Counted from the stretch's first letter, positions 9,410 through 18,311 are shown. The stretch: 64,000 bases of DNA from Duganella sp. CF517 (GCF_900110275.1 NZ_FODC01000004.1:558001-622000); one strand, 5' to 3'. The notes: generated from the sequence alone by a model not told the origin. A program made the numbers and translations.

Positions 9410-11824
9410 TTACAGCTTGTAGTTCAAGGTCACGGTGGCGGCGCGCGGCGTGCCGTAGGAATTGCCGCCGGCGGTCCAGCCGATCTGGTGGTACGTCTTG
9501 TCGAAGGCATTGCTGACATTCAGGCGCAGGCTCAGATGGTCGTCGAACTGATAGGCGGCATGCAGTCCGACGACCGTGTAGCCGCCCTGGCGGATGTTCG
9601 GACTGTCGGACGAGTAGACCGCGTTTTGCGCCGCCAGCGAGCCGCCCACGCGCCAGCGGTTCAAATCCCCCGGCAGGCGGTAGCTGGTCGATGCCTTGAA
9701 CTGGTGGCGCGGCAAATCCGCATCGAACAGTTTGCCGATGTTGGCGGCGTCGGAGTCGCTGACGAATTTGGCGGCCACATAGGTGTAGCCCGCCGTGGCT
9801 TGCCAGCCCGGCGACAGTTGGCCGCTGACCTCCAGTTCGATGCCCTTGCTTTCCACCTCGCCGGCCGCGCGCGAGCACCAGGTCGAGGCGGTGCCGGGGC
9901 AGGGCGAAGGGCCGTTCAGATCCGTCATGGCGCGGTTTTCCTGGCTGACCTGGAACACCGCCAGGCTGGCGTTGAGCAGGCCGTCGAAGTATTCGCCCTT
10001 GACGCCGGCCTCGTAGTTGGTGCCGCTGACGGGCTTGAGCAGGTCGCCGTTGACGTCGACCGCGCTTTGCGGCTGGAAGATCCCGGTCCAGCTGGCGTAC
10101 AGCGCGTGGCGCGCGTCCAGGTCGTAGACCAGGCCCGCGTACGGCGTGACCTCGCGCGCGACCTTGTAGCCGGTGCGGTTGCCTTCATTGGTGAATTCGT
10201 ACCAGCTCGAACGCGCGCCGACGATGACCGCCAGCGGATCGGTGATGCTGAAACGCGCCGAGCCATACACGCCGCTTTCGCGCACCGTGCTTTGCGTGCG
10301 CCAGCGCTGGTAGTTGGCGGCGGGACGCGTGGCGGCGTGCGGATTCCAGTTGAACGGGTCCACCGCCAAAGGCGTGGCGCGCGCGCCCCAGTCGCCGAAA
10401 TTGTCGTTCTGGGCCTTGCGCTGGCTCACGCCGACGGAGACTTCGTGCGTGCGTCCCAGCAGCGAGAAAGGACCGCCGACCGTCGCGTCGACACTGCGCT
10501 GCTGGTTGTCGAGCTTATAGGCCTGGGTGTTTTGCGTGGTCCGGCCTTCGCCGCCGCCAAAGCCGGAGAACATGGTGTCGACATCCTGCCATTTGCGGAT
10601 CACCGAGACGCGCGCCTTCCAGCCCTTGCCGAAGCGGTGATCGACGTCGGCGAAGACGGTTTTGTCGGTCTGGTCCCAGAAATCGTAGGCGTTGGCGAGA
10701 TTCGCCGAGCGTGGCAGGTCCAGCGAGCTGCCGTCGTCGCGGGTCGGGAAATCCTGGTAGCCGCCGGTGTGCTCCAGCTTGCGGTGGTGGGCGCCGACGG
10801 TCAGCGTGGTATCGCGGGCGAGGTCGGCTTCCAGGATGCCGTACAGCTGTTCGGTGCGGTCGTGCGCCACGTCGTAGAACATATCCTTGTCCTGAACGCT
10901 GACCACGGCGCGTCCGCGCAGGGTCTTGGCCTCGTTGAGGGCGTTGGCGGCGTCGAGTTGCAGCTGGTAGTCGTTCCAGCGGCCGGCGCTGGCCGTCAGC
11001 GACACCTGGCGTTCGGCGGTCGGGCGCTTGCGCACCAGATTGATGGCGGCCGACGGATTGCCGCTGCCGCTGGTCAAGCCGTTGGCGCCGCGTACCACCT
11101 CCACCCGGTCGTAGATCACCAGGTCGGCGTTGTCCGCGTTGAAGGTGCCGTTGGCGCCCATGCTGGTCGGCACGCCGTCCAGCATCATGTTGGTGATCGG
11201 GAAGCCGCGCGCGCTGAAGCTGCCGGAGTTGCCCGCGTAGTAGCCCTTCTGCATAACCAGTCCGGTGATGCTCTGGACCGCGTCGTCCAGCGTGACCAGG
11301 CCCTGGTCTTCGATTTGCTGGCGGGTCAGGACGCTGACGGATTGCGGTGTCTCGCGAGGCGACAATTCCAGCCGGGTCGCGGTGTTGGTCGCCGCCGCGG
11401 TGTAGGAGCCGGTGCCCTCGGTGGTCAATGGACGGCTTGAGCTGACGGTCACCGTCGGCAGCGCGGTTTCCCTGGCGGCCTGTGGCCCGACGGCTTGCAG
11501 TACGTAGCCGCCGTTGTCCATGCGTACCGCTTCCAGGCCGGTGTCCTTTAACAACTCGGCAAAGCCGTCCTGTGGAATGAAGGTCCCGCGCAGGCCGGTG
11601 GTGTGCTTGTCCCCGGTCTGGTCGGCGGTGAAGGTCAGCGGGATGCCCGCCGTCATGGCGAACTGGCGCAGCGCGGGACCGAGCGGGCCGGCCGCGATGG
11701 CGAACTGCTGCGCGCGGGTGTGCGCCGGCGTGCTTTGCGCCTGCGCCGGGGGCAAGGCGCCTCCCAGGCACATCAGCAGGGAAATGGCGCAGGCGATCGG
11801 CCGCCGCTTGAATTGGTTTTGCAT
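9410..11824 (-). CDS. TonB-dependent siderophore receptor with STN signalling domain
   Basis: This 804-aa outer-membrane protein has a signal peptide (residues ~1-29), an N-terminal STN (secretin/TonB short) domain (~45-110) used to signal to a FecR-type partner, a plug domain, and a 22-strand barrel ending in aromatic-rich ATVTLNYKL. The STN domain marks it as a FpvA/FecA-type transducer that both imports a ferric siderophore and reports its presence. It lies 77 bp downstream of the sigma/FecR fusion, its likely partner, and has a GAGGA ribosome site. The ligand cannot be told from sequence. Confidence 0.93.
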   Translation of the reverse strand: MQNQFKRRPIACAISLLMCLGGALPPAQAQSTPAHTRAQQFAIAAGPLGPALRQFAMTAGIPLTFTADQTGDKHTTGLRGTFIPQDGFAELLKDTGLEAVRMDNGGYVLQAVGPQAARETALPTVTVSSSRPLTTEGTGSYTAAATNTATRLELSPRETPQSVSVLTRQQIEDQGLVTLDDAVQSITGLVMQKGYYAGNSGSFSARGFPITNMMLDGVPTSMGANGTFNADNADLVIYDRVEVVRGANGLTSGSGNPSAAINLVRKRPTAERQVSLTASAGRWNDYQLQLDAANALNEAKTLRGRAVVSVQDKDMFYDVAHDRTEQLYGILEADLARDTTLTVGAHHRKLEHTGGYQDFPTRDDGSSLDLPRSANLANAYDFWDQTDKTVFADVDHRFGKGWKARVSVIRKWQDVDTMFSGFGGGEGRTTQNTQAYKLDNQQRSVDATVGGPFSLLGRTHEVSVGVSQRKAQNDNFGDWGARATPLAVDPFNWNPHAATRPAANYQRWRTQSTVRESGVYGSARFSITDPLAVIVGARSSWYEFTNEGNRTGYKVAREVTPYAGLVYDLDARHALYASWTGIFQPQSAVDVNGDLLKPVSGTNYEAGVKGEYFDGLLNASLAVFQVSQENRAMTDLNGPSPCPGTASTWCSRAAGEVESKGIELEVSGQLSPGWQATAGYTYVAAKFVSDSDAANIGKLFDADLPRHQFKASTSYRLPGDLNRWRVGGSLAAQNAVYSSDSPNIRQGGYTVVGLHAAYQFDDHLSLRLNVSNAFDKTYHQIGWTAGGNSYGTPRAATVTLNYKL

Positions 11825-11901
11825 GGTCGTTCCTCAAGTAAGTGAAAGTGGAGTGCTTACCTGATAGGTGCCGCGAGAAATCAAATCGGGCAGAAAAAGT
11901 T

Positions 11902-13194
11902 TTATTTTCTTTCGACGGTGACCCAATACGCGGTGCGCGAGCGGATGCGGACGGGCAGGGAGTTCGGCAGCATCGACAGGATCGCGCCGGTGTCGGAGAG
12001 CGGGAACACGCCGGAGAAGCGCAGATCGGCCACCGCCGGGTCGCAGCGCAGCACGCCGTGGCGGTAGCGTCCCAGTTCGGCCAGGAAATCGGCCAGGCGC
12101 ATATTGTCGGCGACGATGGCGCCCAGGGTCCAGGCGGGGTCGTCCTCGATGGCCGGCGTCGGCGCTTCGATGCGGGTGGACGAGAACATGGTTTGCTCGC
12201 CGGCGCGCAACATGCGAGCGCCGCCCGGCGCATCGGCGGGCGTGGCTTGCACCGCGCCTTTTTGTACGCTCACCCCGGTCCGCCCGGCATGCTGGCGCAC
12301 GGTGAAAACCGTGCCCAGCGCTTGCACGCGGCCGTCGGCCGTTTGCACGAGGAAGGGGCGTTCGACGCCGGCCTCGGCGTGGCCGGTCACGATCATGATT
12401 TCACCGGCGACCAGCTTGAGCAGCCGCCGCCGGGCGTCGAACTCGACGTTGACCGCGCTGCCGGTGTTGAGCATCAGGCGCGTGCCGTCGGACAAGGTCC
12501 AGACGCGGCGCTCGCCGACGCCGGTGTGCAGGTCGGCGGCCAGGCGCTGGGAGGGCTCGGAACGGAACGCCAGCGTGCCGGCCGCGCCAGCCACGCCGAT
12601 GCCCAGCAGCAGCGCCATCGCCTTGCGCCGATCGGTCGCCATCGGCGAGAGGGCGCGGTAGGCGGCGGCGCCATGCAGCTCCCGCAGCCGCGCGCCGACG
12701 TCGTCGAAGACCTGGCGGTTGGCGCGCGTCAGGTATTGCTTGACCGAGCTGGCCGACACCCGCAGGCGCGCGGCGATCTGGTCGTAGGTCAAGCCTTCGA
12801 GCTGCGCCAGCAAAAACGCCTCCTTGACGGCGCGCGGCAGGCCGTCGAGCGCGCGGTCGATTTCCTGCAGCGCCTCGATCGCCATCAGGCGCTGCTCGGG
12901 GGATGGCACGTGGGCGTCGGGCAGGGCGGCCAGCGCCTCCAGATAGGCGGTCTCCAGCACGTGGCGGCGGTGGCGGTGCGCCAGCAGGCGGCGCGCGACG
13001 GTGGCGAGGAAAGGGCGCGGCTCCCGGATATCGCCCGCGTAACCGGTCGTGATGACGTTGACGAAGGTATCCTGGGCCAGGTCGGAGGCGTCGCTGCTGT
13101 TGTTCAGCCTGCGCTGGAGCCAGCCCCGCAGCCAGGTGTGGTGATCAAGGTAGAGATTCTCGACGGGATTGGAGGTAAGCTGATCGACGGACAC
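11902..13194 (-). CDS. Hybrid ECF sigma factor / FecR-type sigma regulator (IutY-like)
   Basis: One 430-aa chain combines two normally separate proteins. Residues ~10-165 are a FecI-class sigma factor: region 2 with DLAQDTF, then region 4 with the helix-turn-helix LTYDQIAARLRVSASSVKQYL. Residues 191-210 are a single membrane helix; ~220-315 are a periplasmic FecR domain, and ~340-430 an STN-like end. The N-terminal anti-sigma (DUF4880-like) part of free FecR is not evident. The LGT-x-F motif (G294-T295) corresponds to the self-cleavage site known in FoxR-type proteins. The start is GTG at 13194. The architecture matches IutY of Pseudomonas putida. Release of the sigma part by proteolysis is inferred. 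Confidence 0.9.
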   Translation of the reverse strand: MSVDQLTSNPVENLYLDHHTWLRGWLQRRLNNSSDASDLAQDTFVNVITTGYAGDIREPRPFLATVARRLLAHRHRRHVLETAYLEALAALPDAHVPSPEQRLMAIEALQEIDRALDGLPRAVKEAFLLAQLEGLTYDQIAARLRVSASSVKQYLTRANRQVFDDVGARLRELHGAAAYRALSPMATDRRKAMALLLGIGVAGAAGTLAFRSEPSQRLAADLHTGVGERRVWTLSDGTRLMLNTGSAVNVEFDARRRLLKLVAGEIMIVTGHAEAGVERPFLVQTADGRVQALGTVFTVRQHAGRTGVSVQKGAVQATPADAPGGARMLRAGEQTMFSSTRIEAPTPAIEDDPAWTLGAIVADNMRLADFLAELGRYRHGVLRCDPAVADLRFSGVFPLSDTGAILSMLPNSLPVRIRSRTAYWVTVERK

Positions 13195-13209
13195 CGGTTG
13201 CGTTTAAAT

Positions 13210-13228
13210 GAGAATGATTATTATTTAT
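13210..13228 (-). promoter_or_regulatory. Fur box upstream of the sigma/FecR gene
   Basis: GAGAATGATTATTATTTAT matches about 14 of 19 positions of the Fur consensus and sits 16 bp upstream of the GTG start on the minus strand. It predicts repression by Fur-Fe(II), so the signalling protein and receptor are made only in iron starvation. Confidence 0.75.
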
Positions 13229-13359
13229 CATAGGCGAACGGCGGTGTTTTGTCGACAGCTTTTTGCGGCCGGCGGTGCCGGATTGCCACGGCCCGGCGCA
13301 AGCTGAGTGCATTTGAGGTATTGTAGCGATCCTGATAATTCTCACAAAAAAGGGCTCCC

Positions 13360-14322
13360 ATGATCTCGACAACCTTGACCCAACGTGCCGCCGTCGTCGT
13401 GGCGATTGCCGGCGTCTTCGCCGCCGCGGCGGTCCAGGCCGCCGCGCCAATGGCCAAGTTCCAGGCGCCGGGCTTTTATCGCACCACGCTGGGCGACTTT
13501 GAAGTGACGGTGCTGAACGACGGCACCTTGGACCTGCCGGTCAACAAGCAGCTCAAGCAGCCGCAGGCCAAGACCGACGCGGCGCTGGCCAAGGTGTTCG
13601 AAAAGAGCCCGATCCAGACGTCGGTCAACGGTTTCCTGATCAACACCGGCAGCAAGCTGGTGCTGATCGACACGGGCGCGGCCAGCCTGTTCGGTCCGAC
13701 GTTGGGGCAGTTGCTGGGCAACCTGAAGGCGTCCGGCTACAAGCCGGAGCAGGTCGACGAGATCTACATCACGCACATGCACAGCGACCACGTTGGCGGT
13801 CTGGCCAGCAACGAGCAGCGCGTGTTCCCGAACGCCATCGTCCGCGCGGGCAAGCTCGACGCCGATTACTATTTGAGCCAGGCCAATCTGGACAAGGCGC
13901 CGCCGGAAGGCAAGGACAGCTTCCAGGGGCCGATGTTGTCGGTCAATCCGTATGTGAAGGCCGGCAAGTTCCAGCCGATCGTCGCCAACACCGAATTGGT
14001 GCCGGGGATCAAGTCGTACTTCAACGGCGGACACACGCCCGGCCACATCACGTACGTGATCGAGAGCAAGGGCCAGAAGCTGGTGTTGCTGGGGGACTTG
14101 TTGCACGTGCAGGGCGTGCAGTTTGACGATCCCGGCGTCGGCATCGATTTCGACACCGACAGCACGATCGCCATCGCCGAGCGCAAGGAAGCGTTCGCGG
14201 CGGCAGCCAAGGGCGGATATTTGATCGGCGCCGCGCACCTGTCGTTCCCGGGGTTGGGCCACGTGCGCGCGCACGGCAAGGGCTATCAGTACGTGCCGGT
14301 CAATTACACCCAGCCGCGCTAA
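13360..14322 (+). CDS. Exported metallo-beta-lactamase-fold hydrolase
   Basis: The 320-aa protein has a signal peptide (residues ~1-27, ending AVQA) and the MBL zinc motif H139-x-H141-x-D143-H144 in THMHSDHVGG, with GGHTPGH supplying the next ligand. It most resembles periplasmic MBL hydrolases of the methyl-parathion-hydrolase/lactonase type, not a true beta-lactamase. The gene is divergent from the iron-signalling unit and convergent with the Old Yellow Enzyme gene. Substrate is unknown. Confidence 0.88.
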   Translation: MISTTLTQRAAVVVAIAGVFAAAAVQAAAPMAKFQAPGFYRTTLGDFEVTVLNDGTLDLPVNKQLKQPQAKTDAALAKVFEKSPIQTSVNGFLINTGSKLVLIDTGAASLFGPTLGQLLGNLKASGYKPEQVDEIYITHMHSDHVGGLASNEQRVFPNAIVRAGKLDADYYLSQANLDKAPPEGKDSFQGPMLSVNPYVKAGKFQPIVANTELVPGIKSYFNGGHTPGHITYVIESKGQKLVLLGDLLHVQGVQFDDPGVGIDFDTDSTIAIAERKEAFAAAAKGGYLIGAAHLSFPGLGHVRAHGKGYQYVPVNYTQPR

Positions 14323-14410
14323 TCCACCGGGGTCAAGTCTGTCATTCGGACACGAACTGGACCTCAATCCACCGGGGTCAAGTCTGTCATTCGGACACGA
14401 ACTGGACCTC
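14321..14410. repeat. Perfect 45-bp tandem duplication
   Basis: Bases 14321-14365 and 14366-14410 are identical, each carrying the core GGGGTCAAGTCTGTCATTCG and following bases. The first copy begins inside the TAA stop codon of the MBL gene. The unit looks like an intergenic repetitive (REP-like) element duplicated in place. Confidence 0.95.
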
Positions 14411-14450
14411 AGCATCGCTGAGCTCGTGTCCGAATGACAGACTTGACCCC
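14374..14450. repeat. 27-bp perfect inverted repeat forming a large hairpin
   Basis: Bases 14374-14400, inside the second tandem copy, are the exact reverse complement of 14424-14450. The loop holds a smaller perfect hairpin (14408-14413 with 14417-14422). The structure ends 6 bp from the stop codon of the facing gene, so it could serve as a bidirectional terminator. It resembles a REP/BIME-type palindromic element. Confidence 0.93.
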
Positions 14451-14456
14451 CGGGGG

Positions 14457-15512
14457 TTAGGCCAAGGCTGGGTAGTCGGTGTAGCCGACGCCGTCCTGGC
14501 CGTAGAAGGTTTCCGGCTTCCATTCGTTGAGCGGCGCTTCGGTCTGCAGGCGGCGCGGCAGGTCCGGATTCGAGATGAAGGCTTTGCCGAAGGCGACCGC
14601 GTCGGCCGTGCCGGCGTCCAGCAACTTCTGCGCGGTCTGCTTGTCCATGCTTTCGTTGGCGATGTAGACGCCGCCGAATTCCTTCTTCAGCAACGGCCCC
14701 AGGCTGTCCTCGCCCACCGCTTCACGCGCGCAGATGAAGGCGATCTTGCGCTTGCCCAGCTCGCGCGCGACGTAACCGAACGTGGCCGCCGGATCGGAGT
14801 CGCCCATGTCGTGCGCGTCGCGGCGCGGCGCCAGGTGCATGCCGACCCGGTCGGCGCCCCAGACGTCGATGCAGGCGTCGGTCACTTCCAGCATCAGGCG
14901 GGCGCGGTTTTCGATCGAGCCGCCGTAGTTGTCGCTGCGCTGGTTGGTTTTGTCTTGCAGGAACTGGTCGAGCAGGTAGCCGTTGGCGCCGTGGATTTCC
15001 ACGCCGTCGAAGCCGGCCCGCTTGGCGTTTTCCGCGCCTTTTTTGTAGGCGGCGACGATGCCGGCCAACTCAGCCGTTTCCAGCGCGCGCGGCACCGGAT
15101 AGGCGCGCATCGGACGCAGCAGGCTGACGTGGCCCTCGGCCGCGATCGCGCTCGGCGCCACCGGCGCGTCGCCGTTCAGCAGCTCGGGATCGGAGATGCG
15201 GCCCACATGCCACAGTTGCGCGAAGATCACGCCGCCGGCCTTGTGCACCGCCGCCGTCACTTCCTTCCAGCCTTCGACCTGCTCGTCCGACCACAGGCCC
15301 GGGGTGTCGGCGTAACCGACGCCTTGCGGCGTGACCGAGGTCGCCTCGCTCAGGATCAGGCCGGCGCTGGCGCGCTGCTCGTAGTACTTGGCCATCAGCG
15401 CGTTCGGCACGCGGGCGCCGCCGATGGCGCGCGCGCGCGTCAGCGGCGCCATGATGATGCGGTTTTTCAGCGTGAGGTCGCCGATGGTGATCGGGTCGAA
15501 GAGGTTAGCCAT
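14457..15512 (-). CDS. nemA: Old Yellow Enzyme family alkene reductase (NemA-like)
   Basis: This 351-aa FMN protein reduces activated C=C bonds and nitro compounds such as N-ethylmaleimide, using NAD(P)H. It has the family start (LFDPITIGDLTLKNRI), the PLTRAR loop, HGANGYLLDQF with the substrate-anion His-x-x-Asn pair, and the C-terminal GYTDYP. One oddity is that the usual V-G-x-R-x-S-P segment reads VGMHLAP, so an Arg expected to contact FMN is His. It follows an arsR gene by 10 bp, giving an electrophile-responsive operon. Confidence 0.92.
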   Translation of the reverse strand: MANLFDPITIGDLTLKNRIIMAPLTRARAIGGARVPNALMAKYYEQRASAGLILSEATSVTPQGVGYADTPGLWSDEQVEGWKEVTAAVHKAGGVIFAQLWHVGRISDPELLNGDAPVAPSAIAAEGHVSLLRPMRAYPVPRALETAELAGIVAAYKKGAENAKRAGFDGVEIHGANGYLLDQFLQDKTNQRSDNYGGSIENRARLMLEVTDACIDVWGADRVGMHLAPRRDAHDMGDSDPAATFGYVARELGKRKIAFICAREAVGEDSLGPLLKKEFGGVYIANESMDKQTAQKLLDAGTADAVAFGKAFISNPDLPRRLQTEAPLNEWKPETFYGQDGVGYTDYPALA

Positions 15513-15522
15513 GTCGAATTTC

Positions 15523-15813
15523 CTATAGTGTCATTTGGTCGATGAAGGCCTGGATGGTCGCTTCGTCGCGTTTAAAGTAGTTCCATTGCCCGACCCGGTG
15601 GGACGTGATCAGGCCCGCCTTGAGCAGAATGGACAAGTGGGCCGACACGGTCGATTGCGACAGCGCGGCGCGATGGTCGATCTGGCCCGCGCACACGCCG
15701 AACTTGTGCGGGTGCGCCTGGTCCGGAAAGTACTGCTCCGGGTCCTTCAGCCACGCCAGGATCTGGCGCCGCATCGGGTTGGCGAGGGCTTTGTGGATCG
15801 CGTCTATGTCCAT
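15523..15813 (-). CDS. ArsR-family winged-helix repressor
   Basis: The 96-aa protein is an ArsR/SmtB-type repressor, with NPMRRQILAWL at the N-terminus and the recognition helix in SQSTVSAHLSILLKAGLI. A Cys (GVCAG) before the recognition helix could sense thiol-reactive or metal inducers. It is transcribed ahead of the OYE gene and presumably represses both. Candidate operators lie at 15842-15890. Confidence 0.9.
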   Translation of the reverse strand: MDIDAIHKALANPMRRQILAWLKDPEQYFPDQAHPHKFGVCAGQIDHRAALSQSTVSAHLSILLKAGLITSHRVGQWNYFKRDEATIQAFIDQMTL

Positions 15814-15841
15814 CTGAGGTTTACCTGGGTCAAAAAATGAA

Positions 15842-15890
15842 ATCGTCCTGTGACGATATATGTATCGCTTTTTTCCGATTTCAATATCGG
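15842..15890 (-). promoter_or_regulatory. Three short palindromes upstream of arsR, candidate operators
   Basis: Three inverted repeats with related arms follow one another: ATCGT-N6-ACGAT (15842-15857), CGATA-N4-TATCG (15854-15867) and CCGAT-N6-ATCGG (15875-15890). All contain the CGAT core. Their place just upstream of arsR fits autoregulation. Called by eye. Confidence 0.55.
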
Positions 15891-15988
15891 CATCTTACGA
15901 TATAAACGAAATTCGTGCTTGCGGCTGGCTTGCGGCCGAAAAATCCATTATGTTACTGGAACATTGATCGAATTCTAACGGGGGCTGT

Positions 15989-17050
15989 ATGTCGAGTCAT
16001 TATCTGGATGTGGCCATCGGCTTGTCGTACACCTTCCTGGCCGTCAGCCTGCTGTGCAGCGCGACGCGCGAGGCGATCGCCTCGTTGTTCCAGACGCGCG
16101 CCAAGGTGCTGCTCGACGGCGTGTTGACCATGCTGCACGAGTCCGCCGGCAAACCGCGTCTGCGCGGCATCATTCCATCGATTAAGCGGCTGCTGCGCGT
16201 CGACACCGGCTTCGGGCTCGACAAGCTGGGCGCCGGTTCGCTGACGGCCGCCGTCATGGCGCATCCGCTGATCCAGGGCATGGCGCAGCGCGGCCGCATG
16301 CCGTCGTACATTCCATCGACCATCTTCGCGCGCGCCTTCGTGTCGACGCTGACGTCCAAATACGGCAAGAAGCAGACGGCGGCGATGCTGCTGGCGCAGG
16401 TCGGCAACGAGGGCTTGACCCGCACCTTGCTGGCGATCATGGGGGAGGGCCCGGACGACGTGGCGGCGCTGGAAAACGCCGTGCGCATCTGGTACGAAAC
16501 GGTGATGGAGCGCATCACCGGCTGGTACAAGCGGCGCTCGCAGCTGGTGCTGTTTTGCGTCGGCCTGTTCTACGCCGCCTCGATGAACATCGACGCGATC
16601 GAGTTGAGCAAGCGCCTGTGGGGCGACGACCAGGTGGCGGCCCAGCTGGCGCAGCAAGGCGCCGACGCTGTCGCCAGCGGGCGCGTGAAGCCGCCGGCGC
16701 CGCCGGGCGCCGACGCGCCGGCCGCGACGCCGATGGAACGGGCCGTCATCGCCAAAAAAGAATGGCAGACGGTGGAAAAGCTGCCGATCGGCTGGCCGTC
16801 GGCGCGCTTCGACGCCGCCGCCGGCAACGGCGCCGCCGCGTTCCTGGGCGCGCTGGCGTTCGCGCTGATGGGCTGGGTCGTCACCGCCTTCGCCTCGTCG
16901 CTGGGCGCGCCGTTCTGGTTCGACGGCATCGGCTGGCTGCTGGCGCTGCGCGGCAGCGGCTCGCGTCCGCAGACCGAAACCACGCCGGTGGTGGTGCAGA
17001 CCATCGCCTTGCCGAGCATGTCCGTGGTCCAGCCACCGCTGGGGAGCTGA
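15989..17050 (+). CDS. Hypothetical membrane protein
   Basis: I do not recognise this 353-aa protein as a named family. It has a hydrophobic N-terminal helix (~residues 8-30), a second near 185-205 (LVLFCVGLFYAAS), and two at the C-terminus (AAAFLGALAFALMGWVV and FDGIGWLLAL). The first loop is basic and helical; the second is Ala/Pro-rich. The ATG follows a GGGGG ribosome site. It stands alone between the arsR operon and another small membrane protein. Confidence 0.75.
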   Translation: MSSHYLDVAIGLSYTFLAVSLLCSATREAIASLFQTRAKVLLDGVLTMLHESAGKPRLRGIIPSIKRLLRVDTGFGLDKLGAGSLTAAVMAHPLIQGMAQRGRMPSYIPSTIFARAFVSTLTSKYGKKQTAAMLLAQVGNEGLTRTLLAIMGEGPDDVAALENAVRIWYETVMERITGWYKRRSQLVLFCVGLFYAASMNIDAIELSKRLWGDDQVAAQLAQQGADAVASGRVKPPAPPGADAPAATPMERAVIAKKEWQTVEKLPIGWPSARFDAAAGNGAAAFLGALAFALMGWVVTAFASSLGAPFWFDGIGWLLALRGSGSRPQTETTPVVVQTIALPSMSVVQPPLGS

Positions 17051-17147
17051 TCTCCGGTTCACACCAATTTATATTGTTTTACTCGCGCTCCCGATGCTGC
17101 GCGCCTAACATGGCTTACCCGCGATCCCCGCGACCAAGGAGCCCACC

Positions 17148-17639
17148 ATGTTCGGCCTGACCACACTTGGCGTCATCCATACACTTATCAGCCTGGTCGC
17201 CGTTGGCGCCGGCATCGTCGGCTTCGTCCGCGACAAGCGCATCGACCTGGGCAACGGCGCCGGCAAAACCTATCTGGTGATGACCATCCTGACCTGCCTG
17301 ACCGGCTTCGGCATCTTCCAGCATGGCGGCTTCGGCAAGCCGCACGCGCTCGGCGTGATCACCTTGCTGGTACTGGCCGTGGCGTGGAAAGTCGCCGCCA
17401 AACCGGCGCTGCAGACGGTGCTGCTATCGCTAACGTTCTTCTTCCACATGATCCCGGCGGCGACCGAGACCCTGACCCGCGTGCCAATGGGCGCGCCGAT
17501 CCTGCCGAACGCCGAGGCGCCCGAGCTCAAGCTCATCACCGGCGTGATGTTCCTGCTGTTCGTCATTGGCGCGACCTTGCAGGTGCGCCGGCTGAATCAG
17601 CTGGCCCGCAGGCCGATCGGTAGCGCCGCTGCGGCTTGA
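17148..17639 (+). CDS. Hypothetical four-helix membrane protein
   Basis: This 163-aa protein has four hydrophobic segments (residues ~5-25, 43-60, 68-105 and 130-148) and no catalytic motif that I recognise. A His and Met in the third segment (FFFHMIPAATE) are a possible metal or heme contact. It has an AAGGAG ribosome site. Confidence 0.75.
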   Translation: MFGLTTLGVIHTLISLVAVGAGIVGFVRDKRIDLGNGAGKTYLVMTILTCLTGFGIFQHGGFGKPHALGVITLLVLAVAWKVAAKPALQTVLLSLTFFFHMIPAATETLTRVPMGAPILPNAEAPELKLITGVMFLLFVIGATLQVRRLNQLARRPIGSAAAA

Positions 17640-17699
17640 AGACAGCGCGGTGCGCGGACCTTGCTCAAGCCCTCATGGGCTGGCAATAATGAGCGCATG

Positions 17700-18311
17700 T
17701 CATCGCCGCCGCACGCCGTGACCTCGGCGGCGGCGGGTTTTTCGGTCGTCCGCGACCGGGGCGATGTCCGCAAAGTAGATGCGCGTGCCCAAGATCGGCA
17801 ACAACGCCTCAGCGACCATCAGCGCGACCGCGCTGTTGTCCATGCCGCCTGCGCCGACGATGGTGATGCACTGATGCTCGTGGCAGAGCGTCGTCAATTG
17901 TTTGAGGCTGGGGTCGCGTCTGACAATCTCGCTTGGAAGCTTCAGGTCACGGGGCGCCATGGCGGCGTGGGCGGAACGGGTGACCGGCGCGACGAAACTG
18001 TAGCCCCGGCCGACGATGTTCTCAATATAGCGAAGGCCGCTCTGGTCGCCGGATAGCGCCTTGCGCAAGGTGCCGATATGCACGCGCAGGTTGTTTTCCT
18101 CGACGACCGTGCTGGGCCAGACGCGGGCGATCAGTTCTTCCTTACTGACGACTTCCCCGGCCCGTTCGAGCAAGGCCAGCAACAAGTCGAAGGCGCGCCC
18201 GTTCAGCGGAACCGTTCGGCCATCTTTGAGCAGGGTTCGGCTGGATGGCGCCAGCAAGTAAGGGCCGAATGACAGCTCCGGTTTGATTGGCGTACAACTG
18301 GCCTGTTGCAT
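17700..18311 (-). pseudogene. Truncated winged-helix (CadC/OmpR-type) regulator with decayed ATPase start
   Basis: Residues ~12-110 are a complete OmpR/CadC-type winged-helix DNA-binding domain (LNGRAFDLLLALLERAGEVVSKEEL, ending GRGYSFVAPV). In large regulators of this kind an AAA/STAND ATPase follows. Here only its first strands remain, and the Walker A region reads GAGGMDNSA, without the Gly-Lys-Thr. The frame then enters a basic stretch (RKTRRRRGHGVRRR) and stops at 203 aa, where complete relatives run to ~900 aa. It may still bind DNA, but it looks like a decayed remnant. Confidence 0.65.
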
